From Mycolicibacterium goodii (lineage in GTDB: Bacteria > Actinomycetota > Actinomycetes > Mycobacteriales > Mycobacteriaceae), in contig NZ_CP012150.1 in assembly GCF_001187505.1 (NCBI RefSeq), positions 5,428,048 to 5,492,047 of the forward strand: a DNA stretch of 64,000 nt, read 5' to 3'. How positions within the stretch are numbered: the first letter of the stretch is position 1; the number at the start of each line of letters is the position of its first letter. Positions 1 through 8,191 of the stretch are shown here, in pieces. Both the position numbers and the translations under genes were made by a program. The notes beneath the pieces were generated by a model, which was not told the DNA's origin, searched no databases, and saw only the letters and a list, made by a program, of their open reading frames with translations.

Positions 1-42
1 AACATCGTTTTTGACCGCCCGTTCCCCGTTCGTAATGCGGAT

Positions 43-72
43 TTGTGCCTTTGAGCATCCGTCGACTAATGT
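43..72 (+). promoter_or_regulatory. Putative promoter of the tRNA cluster
   Basis: A TTGTGC hexamer (43-48) and TAATGT (67-72) are separated by 18 bp and lie about 38 bp upstream of the first tRNA. This fits a SigA-type promoter for the tRNA operon. It was identified by eye only. Confidence 0.4.
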
Positions 73-109
73 TCTGCATCGCGACGGGCGACGATCTCGC
101 TCGTGGCGC

Positions 110-182
110 GCGGATGTAGCGCAGTTGGTAGCGCATCACCTTGCCAAGGTGAGGGTCGCGGGTTCGAATCCCGTCATCCGCT
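110..182 (+). tRNA. tRNA-Gly (GCC)
   Basis: The acceptor arm GCGGATG pairs with CATCCGC. The anticodon stem TCACC/GGTGA encloses the loop TTGCCAA, giving anticodon GCC. The T-arm GGGTTCGAATCCC is canonical. The 3' CCA is not encoded, because the discriminator T is followed by CGA. It is the first of three tandem tRNAs, probably cotranscribed. Confidence 0.95.
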
Positions 183-210
183 CGAAGGTGCGAAAGGCAT
201 CAACCCCCGC

Positions 211-284
211 GGTGGAGTGGCCGAGTGGTGAGGCAACGGCCTGCAAAGCCGTGCACACGGGTTCGATTCCCGTCTCCACCTCCA
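211..284 (+). tRNA. tRNA-Cys (GCA)
   Basis: The acceptor GGTGGAG pairs with CTCCACC. The anticodon loop CTGCAAA gives GCA. The T-loop GGGTTCGATTCCC is canonical, and the 3' CCA is encoded (282-284). It lies 28 bp after tRNA-Gly. Confidence 0.95.
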
Positions 285-296
285 ACAGTTCGACCA

Positions 297-371
297 GCGC
301 GATTAGCTCAGCGGGAGAGCGCTTCCCTGACACGGAAGAGGTCACTGGTTCAATCCCAGTATCGCGCACCA
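297..371 (+). tRNA. tRNA-Val (GAC)
   Basis: The acceptor GCGCGAT pairs with ATCGCGC. The anticodon stem CTTCC/GGAAG encloses CTGACAC, giving GAC. CCA is encoded (369-371). It is the last tRNA before an accessory region containing an integrase remnant. A tRNA-Val gene is also the reported attachment site of prophage phiRv2 in M. tuberculosis, so it is the natural attachment-site candidate. I could not find a second copy of its 3' end further right. Confidence 0.95.
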
Positions 372-736
372 GCATTACCGCAGGTCAACGGCTATTTCTG
401 AATCAAGATCGGACGCTCGGGACCTAAACGGGACCTTACCGCAACTGCAGATTAGGTCCGGCCCGCCTCCGCTGCTGCAAACCGCCCGGCACGTTTGCGC
501 GAATCCCCGCATCTGCCTACATTGACCCCGACGGCTCCCTCATCATGCGGGACAACGAGCAGACGGCGGCCTGGACCCCCGAGATCCACGAACCGTTTCC
601 GACGCTGATCGGAGATGAGGGCGGCCTCTCGTGAGACCCGTCGTCCGGGGTCGGTGCCGGCTGGGCATGCACCCGTAATGTTCGCGCGGTGGCTGGGTGC
701 GCGGGCAGCGGGCCAAGGCTGTGCTCGGCGCCGGCG
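372..736. other. Gap with a possible coding remnant
   Basis: No complete gene is recognised in these 365 bases. A plus-strand open frame ends with TGA near 633. Its last 38 codons, beginning IDPDGSLI and ending GDEGGLS (about 521-633), look protein-like but have no convincing start or ribosome-binding site. This could be the tail of a gene lost when the island decayed beside the tRNA-Val gene. Confidence 0.3.
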
Positions 737-1894
737 TCACGGATGGGAGGCTGAACCTTCCGCGATCCGATAACGCGGTACCAACGCGGCGACGGTGTCT
801 GCTAACCCCGCCGGGTAGTTGCGGACCCGCCTGGGGTCGGGCCGTGGTCCGACCGACTGTGCCTCGAACAGTGACACTGCACATTCGGTCATGCGGATGG
901 CGTTCCCGAACGCGTCCAGCGTGACCTCCAACAGACCCGAGTCGTCCAATTCATCACCAGACACGCCGAACAGGTAGTCAGTCAGCCACTTGAACCCGTG
1001 CACAGATCCCGAGCCGAGCGAATAGAAGCTCTTGGCCCTGCGCGGGTGAATCACCTTGTCTAGTTCGGGGTCCGGTGTCCGCGGTAGGTGCTCGTCCATC
1101 CAGTCTTCCGCTCGTTCGACCAGTTCCAGTGGCCCAGGCGGCCCGATGAGAGCCTCCGCGGGCAGTGCGGCTATCTGCGCGTAGCGCGCGGCGGTGCGCT
1201 TGCGGTGCTGCTCGAACTTGGCCCGCTGAGCTTCGGCGAGCGGGTCGGTGCGCGCCGCCAGGGCCTCGGCCTCAAGCTTTTCGAATTGCTCTTGTCGTCC
1301 GCGTTCGCCCTTGATGAACCCGTAGCAACGCCGAATCCGTTCCTCCGTGTCCGTCTCGGTTATCAGCCATATGGTCTTGGCCGAGGACTCCATCGCGATG
1401 CGGCACAGCGCCGCTACGGCCGAGGAGCGAATTTGACCCTTCGTCAGCGCGAGCGCGATCACCTCGGCGGCCGCTACGAGGTGCTCGCTTGCGTTCATAG
1501 TTGGGTAGAGCGCAGTCGAACTGATCAAGTTCGGCTCGTTCTCTAGCGTTACCGCCGCATTGTCGCGAGCGAACCGGCTTTCTGGGTGCGTCGGGTTAGG
1601 CCTTAACCCCCACGCCATGAATGCGTGGGCCTGCTTCGCCCGTTCGCCCACGAATGCGATGTACATGGCCCGCTTCACCCGTGGCGCGTCACCTGGATAC
1701 GCGCGCTGCAGAGCCTCCCAATCGGTTCCGGAGAAGTCAGGCCGCTGCGCGGGATCACCGGGTGCGGCCGGCGGCGGCATTCTGATTCCGAACGCCTCTG
1801 GGCCGAGTTCGCGATTGCTACTCTCTGCGCGACGTTGCCGCTCTCGGTCTTGGGCACGTTGCTTTCGCGCCTTCCGGTCCCCGTGCTTCCCCAT
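737..1894 (-). CDS. Island protein of unknown function (385 aa)
   Basis: I do not recognise this family with confidence. The ATG at 1894 is chosen over an upstream in-frame start at 2101 because GGAGAGGA lies just before it and the protein then opens with a basic stretch (MGKHGDRKARKQRAQ). The body looks mostly helical and soluble. It has a helix with a conserved-looking core (ALCRIAMESSAKTIWL, roughly residues 165-180) and a later segment containing SGSVHGFKWLTDYLFG. This pattern recalls all-helical HEPN/DUF5677-like proteins of defence or phage islands, but that is inference. It lies between tRNA-Val and the IS21-disrupted gene, in the orientation of the integrase remnant. Confidence 0.6.
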   Translation of the reverse strand: MGKHGDRKARKQRAQDRERQRRAESSNRELGPEAFGIRMPPPAAPGDPAQRPDFSGTDWEALQRAYPGDAPRVKRAMYIAFVGERAKQAHAFMAWGLRPNPTHPESRFARDNAAVTLENEPNLISSTALYPTMNASEHLVAAAEVIALALTKGQIRSSAVAALCRIAMESSAKTIWLITETDTEERIRRCYGFIKGERGRQEQFEKLEAEALAARTDPLAEAQRAKFEQHRKRTAARYAQIAALPAEALIGPPGPLELVERAEDWMDEHLPRTPDPELDKVIHPRRAKSFYSLGSGSVHGFKWLTDYLFGVSGDELDDSGLLEVTLDAFGNAIRMTECAVSLFEAQSVGPRPDPRRVRNYPAGLADTVAALVPRYRIAEGSASHP

Positions 1895-2163
1895 CGGCCC
1901 GTCCTCTCCCGTTCGATGGCCGGGCGCCACGTTAACCGCGAGCACCGACAGGCCGACAGCTATCACCGTTCGAACCTTCCTAAGGGCCGTGGCAGATGGC
2001 GTTCCCCGGCCGGTCGCGATCCTGCGGCTTGACTTCGGTACATCTCGGATCGGGACCGCCGGGCGGGGCGAAGCTTCTGGCGCCTCTACGCGCGACGGCA
2101 AGCGACCTCAGTGCGTCGATGGTCTTTCGTGCTCTTGCACCACTGGGCGTCGTCTGAAATTGA

Positions 2164-2343
2164 TCACTGCCAGATCGGTTGGACTAGCAGGGTGACTGCC
2201 AACGTCACTGCGCTGCCGCCTACGAAGTACAGCGCGCCAACAAGTATCGACTTTCTGTTTGCCCGCTTTCCTTCCGCGGCGACTTCAGTACGGATCTCGC
2301 TGCGTAGAACTTCGGCGATCGCGTCCTTCTGCGGCTGGGTAAG
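2164..2343 (-). pseudogene. C-terminal half of IS-split two-TM protein
   Basis: This is the 3' part of a gene whose 5' part lies at 4976-5259. Removing the IS21 element and one copy of the GTAAG duplication restores one open frame of 152 codons plus TGA (stop at 2164-2166). This half continues from ALLTQPQKDAIAEVL through a helical region and ends in a second hydrophobic segment (ILVGALYFVGGSAVTLAVTL) before VQPIW. The insertion alone explains the loss of function. The absence of other lesions suggests a recent event. Confidence 0.85.
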
Positions 2344-2504
2344 TGTCGCTTGCCATGAGGATGGGACCAGTGTGACCTGATTTTTGCCAGGGTGATGGGA
2401 CCACCTGGATTGCCAGTTATGGGACCACCGGCGCGTCGCGTCGGTGGTCTTTTCATCTGTCCGTTCGATCGCCGTGACGGCTCAAAGTCACGGAGGTCGC
2501 CGGC

Positions 2505-4115
2505 ATGGCTTTTCGGGAGGTCAGTGTGAACGAGATCAGGGAAGTGCTGCGGGTGTGGCTGGGGGTGGCGGGACTCCCGGCGCCGGGGTACCGCACCATT
2601 GCCGCGCATTGCGGCTTGGACCGCAAGACGGTGCGCCGCTATGTCGAGGCCGCCCAGGCGGCGGGTTTGCGTCGTGACGACGACGTCAGCGCGGTCGATG
2701 ACGTGTTGATCGGGATGGTTGCCGAGGCGGTGCGTCCGGTGCGCCCCGATGGCCACGGGGTGGCGTGGGAGCAGCTGGTGGGGTTCGAAGATCAGATCAC
2801 CGCCTGGGTGGGCGGCACCGGTGAGCATCGGCCGTTGACGGTGACCAAGATCCACACCCTGTTGGCCCGGCAGGGGTGCGTGGTGCCGTATCGGACGTTG
2901 CACCGATTTGCCAGTGAGCGTTGCGGTTTCGGCCGCAAAGACCTCACGGTGCGGGTTGCCGATGGTGATCCCGGAGTGGAGTGCCAGGTCGACTTCGGCT
3001 ATCTGGGGATGCTCACCGACGCTGCTGACGGGCGGCGCCGCAAGGTGCACGCGCTGATCTTCACCGCGGTGTACTCCCGGCACATGTTCGTGTGGTTGTC
3101 GTATTCGCAGACTCTGGCTGCGGTGATCGCCGGCTGCGAGGCGGCCTGGGAGTTCTTCGGCGGGGTGTTCGCCGTGCTGATTCCCGACAATCTCAAGCCG
3201 GTGATCGCCGACGCGGACGCGGTCAACCCGCAGTTCAGCCAGGGCTGGCTGGACTACGCCGGTCATAGCGGGTTTCTGACCGACCCCGCCAGGGTGGCCT
3301 CGCCGAAGGACAAGCCACGCGTGGAACGCGCCGTGCAGTACGTGCGGCGAAACTTCTGGGACGGAGAAACATTCACCAGTCTGCAGCAGGCGCAGGACGC
3401 CGCCGCAGCCTGGTGTCGTGACACCGCGGGCACCCGCACCCACGGCACCACCTGTGCACGCCCGCTGGAGGTGTTCACCGACGAAGAGCAGCCCCGGCTG
3501 TTGGCGGTGCCGGAGGTCTATGACGTGCCGGTGTTCAAGAGGGTCAAGGTCCACCGCGACTTCCACGCCGAGGTCGCCAAGGCCCTGTATTCGCTGCCCG
3601 AATGCTGGATCGGTCAGTACCTGGACGTGCGCGCCGACACCGAGCTGGTGAAGTTCTATCGCCGCGGCGTGCTGGTCAAGGTCCATCCCCGCCAACCGGC
3701 CGGTGGGCGCAGCACCGACCCCGCGGATCTGCCCGAACACAAGACCGGCTACGCGCTGCGTGATGTGGCGGCGTTGATCGCCACCTGCGCCGCGCACGGC
3801 CCCAACGTCGGGATCTACGCCGAACGCATCCTCGATGACCGGCTGCCCTGGACGAAGATGCGTACCGTCTACCGACTGCTGGGTCTGGTGCGCCGCTACG
3901 GCGCCGACCGGGTCGAACAGGCCTGCTCGCTGTCGCTGGATCTTGATGTCGTCTCGGTGAACAAGATCGCCTCCATGCTCGAACGTGCCACCGAGACCAG
4001 CTCCCCGGCCCTGCCGAAGGCGGTCGGTCACACCGCGACCCGCTTCGCCCGTGATCCTTCCGAATTCAGCTCCACCCCAACACCATTGACCATCGTTTCC
4101 GAGGAGAACCGCTGA
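2505..4115 (+). CDS. istA: IS21-family transposase IstA
   Basis: This 536-aa DDE integrase-type recombinase joins IS ends to target DNA. An N-terminal helix-turn-helix (APGYRTIAAHCGLDRKTVRRY, about residues 27-47) binds the ends. The rve-type catalytic core carries the acidic residues of ECQVDFGYLG, IPDNLKPV and PRVERAVQYVRR. The length is normal for IstA. The stop overlaps the spacing to istB, whose ATG starts 1 base later, so the two are probably translationally coupled. The ATG at 2505 is preceded by GGAGGTCGCCGGC. Confidence 0.95.
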   Translation: MAFREVSVNEIREVLRVWLGVAGLPAPGYRTIAAHCGLDRKTVRRYVEAAQAAGLRRDDDVSAVDDVLIGMVAEAVRPVRPDGHGVAWEQLVGFEDQITAWVGGTGEHRPLTVTKIHTLLARQGCVVPYRTLHRFASERCGFGRKDLTVRVADGDPGVECQVDFGYLGMLTDAADGRRRKVHALIFTAVYSRHMFVWLSYSQTLAAVIAGCEAAWEFFGGVFAVLIPDNLKPVIADADAVNPQFSQGWLDYAGHSGFLTDPARVASPKDKPRVERAVQYVRRNFWDGETFTSLQQAQDAAAAWCRDTAGTRTHGTTCARPLEVFTDEEQPRLLAVPEVYDVPVFKRVKVHRDFHAEVAKALYSLPECWIGQYLDVRADTELVKFYRRGVLVKVHPRQPAGGRSTDPADLPEHKTGYALRDVAALIATCAAHGPNVGIYAERILDDRLPWTKMRTVYRLLGLVRRYGADRVEQACSLSLDLDVVSVNKIASMLERATETSSPALPKAVGHTATRFARDPSEFSSTPTPLTIVSEENR

Positions 4116-4116
4116 C

Positions 4117-4914
4117 ATGACCACCACCGCCCGTGGCGCTACCGATCCGGTCGGCGCTGATCTGCTCCGACTGCTCAAAGCCCTCAAGCTCGGTGCAATG
4201 GCTGACACCCTGCCCGAACGCGCCGCCTTGGCCCGACAACACAAACTCAGCCACATCGGCTTTTTGGAAACACTGCTGGCCGACGAGGTCTCCCGACGCG
4301 AATCCCGCTCCGCCGCGTTGCGGGCGGCCAAAGCCGGACTCGACCCGAGCATGCGGTTTGACACCTGGACCGCCCACGACGACCTGCGCTATGACCGCAC
4401 CCTGCTCGGTGATCTCACCTCGCTACGGTTCCTGGACGCCGGCCAGTCCGCGATCGTCCTCGGGCCCGTCGGCGTCGGCAAGACCCATCTGGCAACAGCA
4501 TTGGGCCACATGGCTATTCGCCGCCGACACACCGTCGTTTTCGGCCGCGCCGACAAACTGTTCACCCGGCTGCGCGCTGCACGCCTGGACCACACCGTCG
4601 ATGCCGAGATCCGCCGACTGGCCGCCGTCGACGTTCTGATCATCGACGACTTCGCGCTACGACCCCTCGACGCCACCGAAACCAGCGACTTCTACGAAAT
4701 CGTCGTCGAGCGCCACCGCGCCAAGACCACCATCATGACCTCGAACCGGGAGCCCGCCGAATGGCTGACCATGACCGCCGACACCCTGCTGGCCCAATCA
4801 GCCATCGACCGGCTGACCTCCGCCGCGCACACCCTGGTCATCGAAGGACCGTCCTACCGCCAACGAACCCGGCCCCAGCTTGACCCAGACCCTGCCGACA
4901 AGCATCCTCAATAA
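4117..4914 (+). CDS. istB: IS21-family helper ATPase IstB
   Basis: This 265-aa AAA+ ATPase is related to DnaC and selects and remodels target DNA for IstA. Walker A is GPVGVGKTHLAT (about residues 115-126) and Walker B is VDVLIIDDFAL. Sensor-like TIMTSNREPAEW follows, and the C-terminus has SAIDRLTSAAHTLVIEG. Length and order after istA are standard. The gene is intact, so the element may still be mobile. Confidence 0.95.
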   Translation: MTTTARGATDPVGADLLRLLKALKLGAMADTLPERAALARQHKLSHIGFLETLLADEVSRRESRSAALRAAKAGLDPSMRFDTWTAHDDLRYDRTLLGDLTSLRFLDAGQSAIVLGPVGVGKTHLATALGHMAIRRRHTVVFGRADKLFTRLRAARLDHTVDAEIRRLAAVDVLIIDDFALRPLDATETSDFYEIVVERHRAKTTIMTSNREPAEWLTMTADTLLAQSAIDRLTSAAHTLVIEGPSYRQRTRPQLDPDPADKHPQ

Positions 4915-4975
4915 CGCGCCACGGTGGTCCCATCCCCCTGGCAATCAGGTGGTCCCATCACCCTGGCAAGCGACA

Positions 4976-5259
4976 GTAAGCAGCGCTAGCTGTTCAGCCT
5001 TCTGAACATCGTCAGCAAGTTGTCTCGCCTTCGCAGCCCTAGCGTCAATCTCCGTCTGCACCAACGCCATCAGAACCGCTGCCTGCTGCAAGCTCTCGGC
5101 GATAGTCGCCAAGCGCGATTCCAGTGACTCCTCGGCCTCGGACTCGATCTCGGGTACCGATTCCGTTTTCCGGCGAGTGAGGACTCCCGCGAGGTAGGTA
5201 GAAATCAGGCCGACACCACCGCTGGCCAGGACGGCAATCAAAGGCTCGAACTCGGGCAT
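4976..5259 (-). pseudogene. N-terminal half of IS-split two-TM protein
   Basis: The ATG at 5259 opens a protein starting MPEFEPLIAV with a hydrophobic segment (LIAVLASGGVGLISTYLAGVL, residues 7-27). An acidic region and a long amphipathic, coiled-coil-like helix rich in Ala, Glu and Gln follow, before the frame is interrupted at AEQLALLT. The remainder lies at 2164-2343. The intact 152-aa product would have one membrane segment at each end with a helical rod between. The topology resembles small phage or island membrane proteins such as holin-like factors, but no homologue is identified. Confidence 0.85.
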
Positions 5260-5330
5260 AGCGGAAATTAGACTCCTTCACCCGCGTCAACCCCGCGAAT
5301 GACGCGCCGACCAATCTCGTGTCCTTGCTG

Positions 5331-5790
5331 TCAGCCTCCCGTCGCGATCTTCGAAAGTGCCGCAGCGATGGCTTGGTCCCGCCCTTGTGCGGCGTGCTGG
5401 TAGCGCATCGCCGCCTGCGGTGTCGAATGCCCAAGGCGCGCCATCAATTCCGCAAGCGTCGCACCCGTCGCCGCAGCCAGCACCGCACGGCTGTGGCGGA
5501 GGTCGTGGAAGCGTAGATCGGGCCGCCCGGCCTTATCACGGGCCCGGTAGTAGTGACGGTTGAGCGTCACAGGCGCCAGGGGCCCGCCGTGGGCAGCCGG
5601 GAACAGCAGAGCGTCCGGTTCGGGACCGACATGGCTCGCTAGGTGCTGCTGGAGCACCGGCACAAGGTGCGGAGGGATCGCCACGTCGCGGGCGCCTGCA
5701 TCGGACTTGGGTGTAGTGACCTTGAACTGTCCTCCCCCGACACGGACCACGCCGCGCTCCACACGGATAACGACCGTTTGATGAGGTGGT
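5331..5790 (-). pseudogene. Truncated tyrosine integrase (catalytic domain only)
   Basis: The C-terminal half of a phage-type tyrosine recombinase is present. It carries the beta-hairpin Lys (TPKSDAGARDV), the HxxR box (FHDLRHSRAV), the third-box His (ARLGHSTPQ) and the nucleophile Tyr (AMRYQHA). The N-terminal DNA-binding region and the first catalytic Arg box are missing. The open frame continues to 6047, but upstream of about 5790 the translation is low-complexity and unlike any integrase. The ancestral enzyme probably drove integration at the tRNA-Val gene. It is now non-functional, and the exact break point is approximate. Confidence 0.8.
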
Positions 5791-6102
5791 CCGTCACCTA
5801 CGAATACTGGCCCGCGGATGACAGCGGATCGGGTGAAAAGTGAACACGCACTGAACTTTCGGCTAGCACGCCCGAACATGGCGTGATCAGGCGATACAGC
5901 CGCCGGCCGAACCCCTTGGCGCACACCATCGGCCGCATCCCTGCGCCCAGGTGTTTTGTCCACAAAATGGCGGGGGAGATGACCCCTAACCGGGCGGAGG
6001 TGCGGCGGGGACCGGGCAGAGATTTGACCCCACCCCCGGTGACTCATGGTCGTGAGGTGACGGTCTGATGGGCGACGTGGCGGTGTTACTCGCCCACCTG
6101 CG

Positions 6103-6399
6103 TTACATGAGGTTCAGCGGCCAGACCAAGCGAGGGTTGAGCACCAGTACCTGCACCGAGCAAACCCCAAGGAACAGAACCATCCCCGCCCAAAACGCAT
6201 ACCGGTCGGGACTCCTGTGTCGGCGCAACACCACCACCGCGCCGACGACGGTACCGAGGAGCCCCAGCACCATCGCGGTGCCCATCGCCAATGAGTAGAA
6301 GCCAACGGCTCCCAGAATCAGCGTGAGCACCGCGTACACGGCAAGGCCCGCCACAATGCCGAGGACCAGCCAACCTGCAATTGTCAACGCTCGCTTCAT
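6103..6399 (-). CDS. Small membrane protein with three TM segments (98 aa)
   Basis: This hydrophobic protein has predicted membrane segments near residues 7-27, 32-56 and 68-88, with a basic loop (LRRHRSPDR) between the last two. Its ATG overlaps the stop codon of the WXG-domain gene upstream (ATGA at 6396-6399), so translation is almost certainly coupled. The fixed pairing suggests a membrane partner, anchor or immunity protein for the upstream product. Family unknown. Confidence 0.75.
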   Translation of the reverse strand: MKRALTIAGWLVLGIVAGLAVYAVLTLILGAVGFYSLAMGTAMVLGLLGTVVGAVVVLRRHRSPDRYAFWAGMVLFLGVCSVQVLVLNPRLVWPLNLM

Positions 6400-7598
6400 C
6401 GTCCACCTGTATTCGGTACGGCAATAGGCGGTAATCCTGGTGGCACCACCGGAGGCCCTACGTTGGGCACCACCCCGCGCGACTGCTGAATATTGTCGGC
6501 CAGGCGGTCAATGTAGGGCTGCCACGTCAGATTCGCTATACCCGTATACCCTGCCCTGAACGCCGGTCCAACCGGGAATGGCTGAGTGCCGGGGCCGGGG
6601 TCAGTGACGTGCGCGTTGATGCCTAGGTGAATCTCCCCGCCCTGCTCGAAGAACCGGAAGTGGATCGTGCTGCCGGGACCGTCCACATGTCCTGGGAGGG
6701 TTTCGAATTCGATGTTTATCTCCGAGCCAGTTTTTTCGGCCTGAGTGACCTTCACTGGGAAATTCGCCAGCTTGGCCCCGGCCATTTTGATTTCCAGAGG
6801 CAGCTCATCGCCCACCTTCGGGAACTGCTTGGGTGCTCCTCCCATCGGGAAGTTGCAGTTAAAGCAACGGTGCAGCTCGTTCCACACGTCATCAACCGTA
6901 ATCCCTTCGCCCGCACTCTTGCCGCCGGAGACTTTGAGGTCGGTTGTCAGGTCTAGGTTGTAATCCCAGGGCTTCTCCGGCAGTGGGAACCGGGGCGACT
7001 CCGGTACCGAGCCGAAGCTAGCCGCCTGGACAGACGCCGCCTCGCCTTCATCGTCGAACCGGATTCCTTCTAGTTCGGTTGCCTTCGCCTGCAAGCGATC
7101 ACTGACGAGCTTGTCGGTCTGTACGAGCTGCTGGGCGGCCCATCTGATGTCCTCGGCGTGCTCGGCCAGGGCCTTGTTCCGTTGGACGACTGTGGCGATG
7201 TCGTACTTGCGGGTGTCGGTCACTCTCAAGTCCTCCGCTACGCGGAACCCGTCGTTCTCGGCGGCGCTGATCGCCTCCACGGCTTTACCCTTGGCGGCCT
7301 TGATGTCGTGGCTGCCGTTTTCGGCGAGGTTTGCGGCCTCGCGCAGCACGTCGCCCTGGCGACCGACCACGGCGCAATCAGCGTTCACACGATCCATCGC
7401 CGCGTCCTTGGCGTCGCCTTCCCACGTGGTGCCGCCTGGTGCAGCGATGTTCTGTCGGTGCTGGTCAAACACCTGCTCAGACTGGGCGGCCGCCGCGCGC
7501 CAGGTGGAAGCCGCGTTCTCTAGCTCGGAGGTGTCCCAGCTTTCTAACTCCGACCTGGTGGGCAAACTCCCTGCCCCGGCTGTTGCCGACCCCACCAC
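6396..7598 (-). CDS. WXG-domain protein, candidate ESX (type VII) substrate
   Basis: The 400-aa product begins with a helical hairpin resembling the WXG100/EspE-type secretion domain. The turn reads GGTTWEGDAKDAA (around residues 55-67) and is flanked by long Ala/Gln/Glu-rich helices to about residue 180. The C-terminal half (about 205-370) is a compact beta-rich domain containing CFNC, followed by a Pro-rich tail (PPVVPPGLPP). GTG at 7598 follows AGAGGGGGA. The stop overlaps the next gene by ATGA. The architecture of a secretion domain plus a variable C-terminal domain suggests an ESX-exported effector or toxin. No known toxin motif is evident, so the activity is unassigned. Confidence 0.75.
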   Translation of the reverse strand: MVGSATAGAGSLPTRSELESWDTSELENAASTWRAAAAQSEQVFDQHRQNIAAPGGTTWEGDAKDAAMDRVNADCAVVGRQGDVLREAANLAENGSHDIKAAKGKAVEAISAAENDGFRVAEDLRVTDTRKYDIATVVQRNKALAEHAEDIRWAAQQLVQTDKLVSDRLQAKATELEGIRFDDEGEAASVQAASFGSVPESPRFPLPEKPWDYNLDLTTDLKVSGGKSAGEGITVDDVWNELHRCFNCNFPMGGAPKQFPKVGDELPLEIKMAGAKLANFPVKVTQAEKTGSEINIEFETLPGHVDGPGSTIHFRFFEQGGEIHLGINAHVTDPGPGTQPFPVGPAFRAGYTGIANLTWQPYIDRLADNIQQSRGVVPNVGPPVVPPGLPPIAVPNTGGR

Positions 7599-7686
7599 CG
7601 TTCCCCCTCTAGTAACACTTCTAGCGAGCTGAGACTAGTCAACGCCGAGCAAACGGGAAAGTGGGGTTCCCCACCGAGGGTCGCTG

Positions 7687-8067
7687 CTATCGCTGGCCCG
7701 TCCGATGGGCAGTACCCTGTAGCGCCCTTTGGAGCACGCGGGCGTTAGTACTATCAATCTCCGACTGTGATGCGGGGTCGTGATCGACGTTAGCCGCCGA
7801 GGCAAACCAGAAGATTGCGGGGATGACCGTGCCCAGCAGCGAGAAAATCGCTAAGAGCGCAAACCCGGTAGTGAATGGTGATCCGTCCCGGTTCGCCACC
7901 CGCGGGCGTCGCGGCGGCAGACGACGGCGGAAACTGCTGTACGGGAGCGTGGGCCTGACGTTGATCAGTCCATTGACGCCGTTGAACCAGCGCAGGGACG
8001 GTTCGCCATCAGGGTCGGGATACCAGCCCGCAGGGGTCGTTGGTGGCGGCGGCGGTACGCCGGTCAC
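7687..8067 (-). CDS. DUF2510 membrane protein (126 aa)
   Basis: The N-terminus has the DUF2510 signature, PAGWYPDPDGEPSLRWFNG (residues 12-30), a short cytosolic motif common in actinobacterial membrane proteins. A basic Pro/Arg linker and one membrane segment (GFALLAIFSLLGTVIPAIFWF, about 68-88) follow. The GTG start at 8067 overlaps the stop of a 15-codon upstream frame (8064-8111). It lies 88 bp upstream of the WXG-domain gene on the same strand and may be part of the same transcript. Confidence 0.75.
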   Translation of the reverse strand: MTGVPPPPPTTPAGWYPDPDGEPSLRWFNGVNGLINVRPTLPYSSFRRRLPPRRPRVANRDGSPFTTGFALLAIFSLLGTVIPAIFWFASAANVDHDPASQSEIDSTNARVLQRALQGTAHRTGQR

Positions 8068-8111
8068 AACTGACCCAACCCAGCGAGTCGCCGCAGGGCG
8101 AGTTCGCTCAT
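8064..8111 (-). CDS. Possible 15-aa leader ORF
   Basis: ATG at 8111 opens MSELALRRLAGLGQL and ends in TGA overlapping the GTG start of the DUF2510 gene (GTGA). A weak GGGAT lies about 6 bases upstream of the ATG. It could couple translation to the DUF2510 gene or be the remnant of a lost upstream gene. No composition bias pointing to attenuation is visible. Confidence 0.3.
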   Translation of the reverse strand: MSELALRRLAGLGQL

Positions 8112-8191
8112 AGATGATCCCACTACATGCAGCAGCTTTGGCAGCTAACCGTTAGTGCGCACTCTAGCAACAACAACGGACTAAGGCCTCA

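Larger units (their letters stand above)
2344..4975 (+). mobile_element. IS21-family insertion sequence, complete (2632 bp)
   Basis: The ends are inverted: the left begins TGTCGCTTGCCA and the right finishes TGGCAAGCGACA. The 5-bp sequence GTAAG flanks both sides (2339-2343 and 4976-4980), a target-site duplication. Subterminal repeats of the form TTGCCAG..TGATGGGACCACC occur three times at the left end (2350, 2384 and 2410) and twice inverted at the right (4923-4944 and about 4948-4969). They are the likely transposase-binding sites and are typical of IS21. The element carries istA and istB in order, both intact. Confidence 0.95.

Noticed and set aside
136..375. Short open frames over the tRNA cluster
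   Set aside because: They coincide with three canonical tRNA genes and encode no plausible protein.
2220..4364. Long minus-strand open frame (714 codons) across istA/istB
   Set aside because: It is antisense to the two recognisable IS21 genes, rich in Gly/His/Arg without any domain, and is a shadow of GC-rich codon structure.
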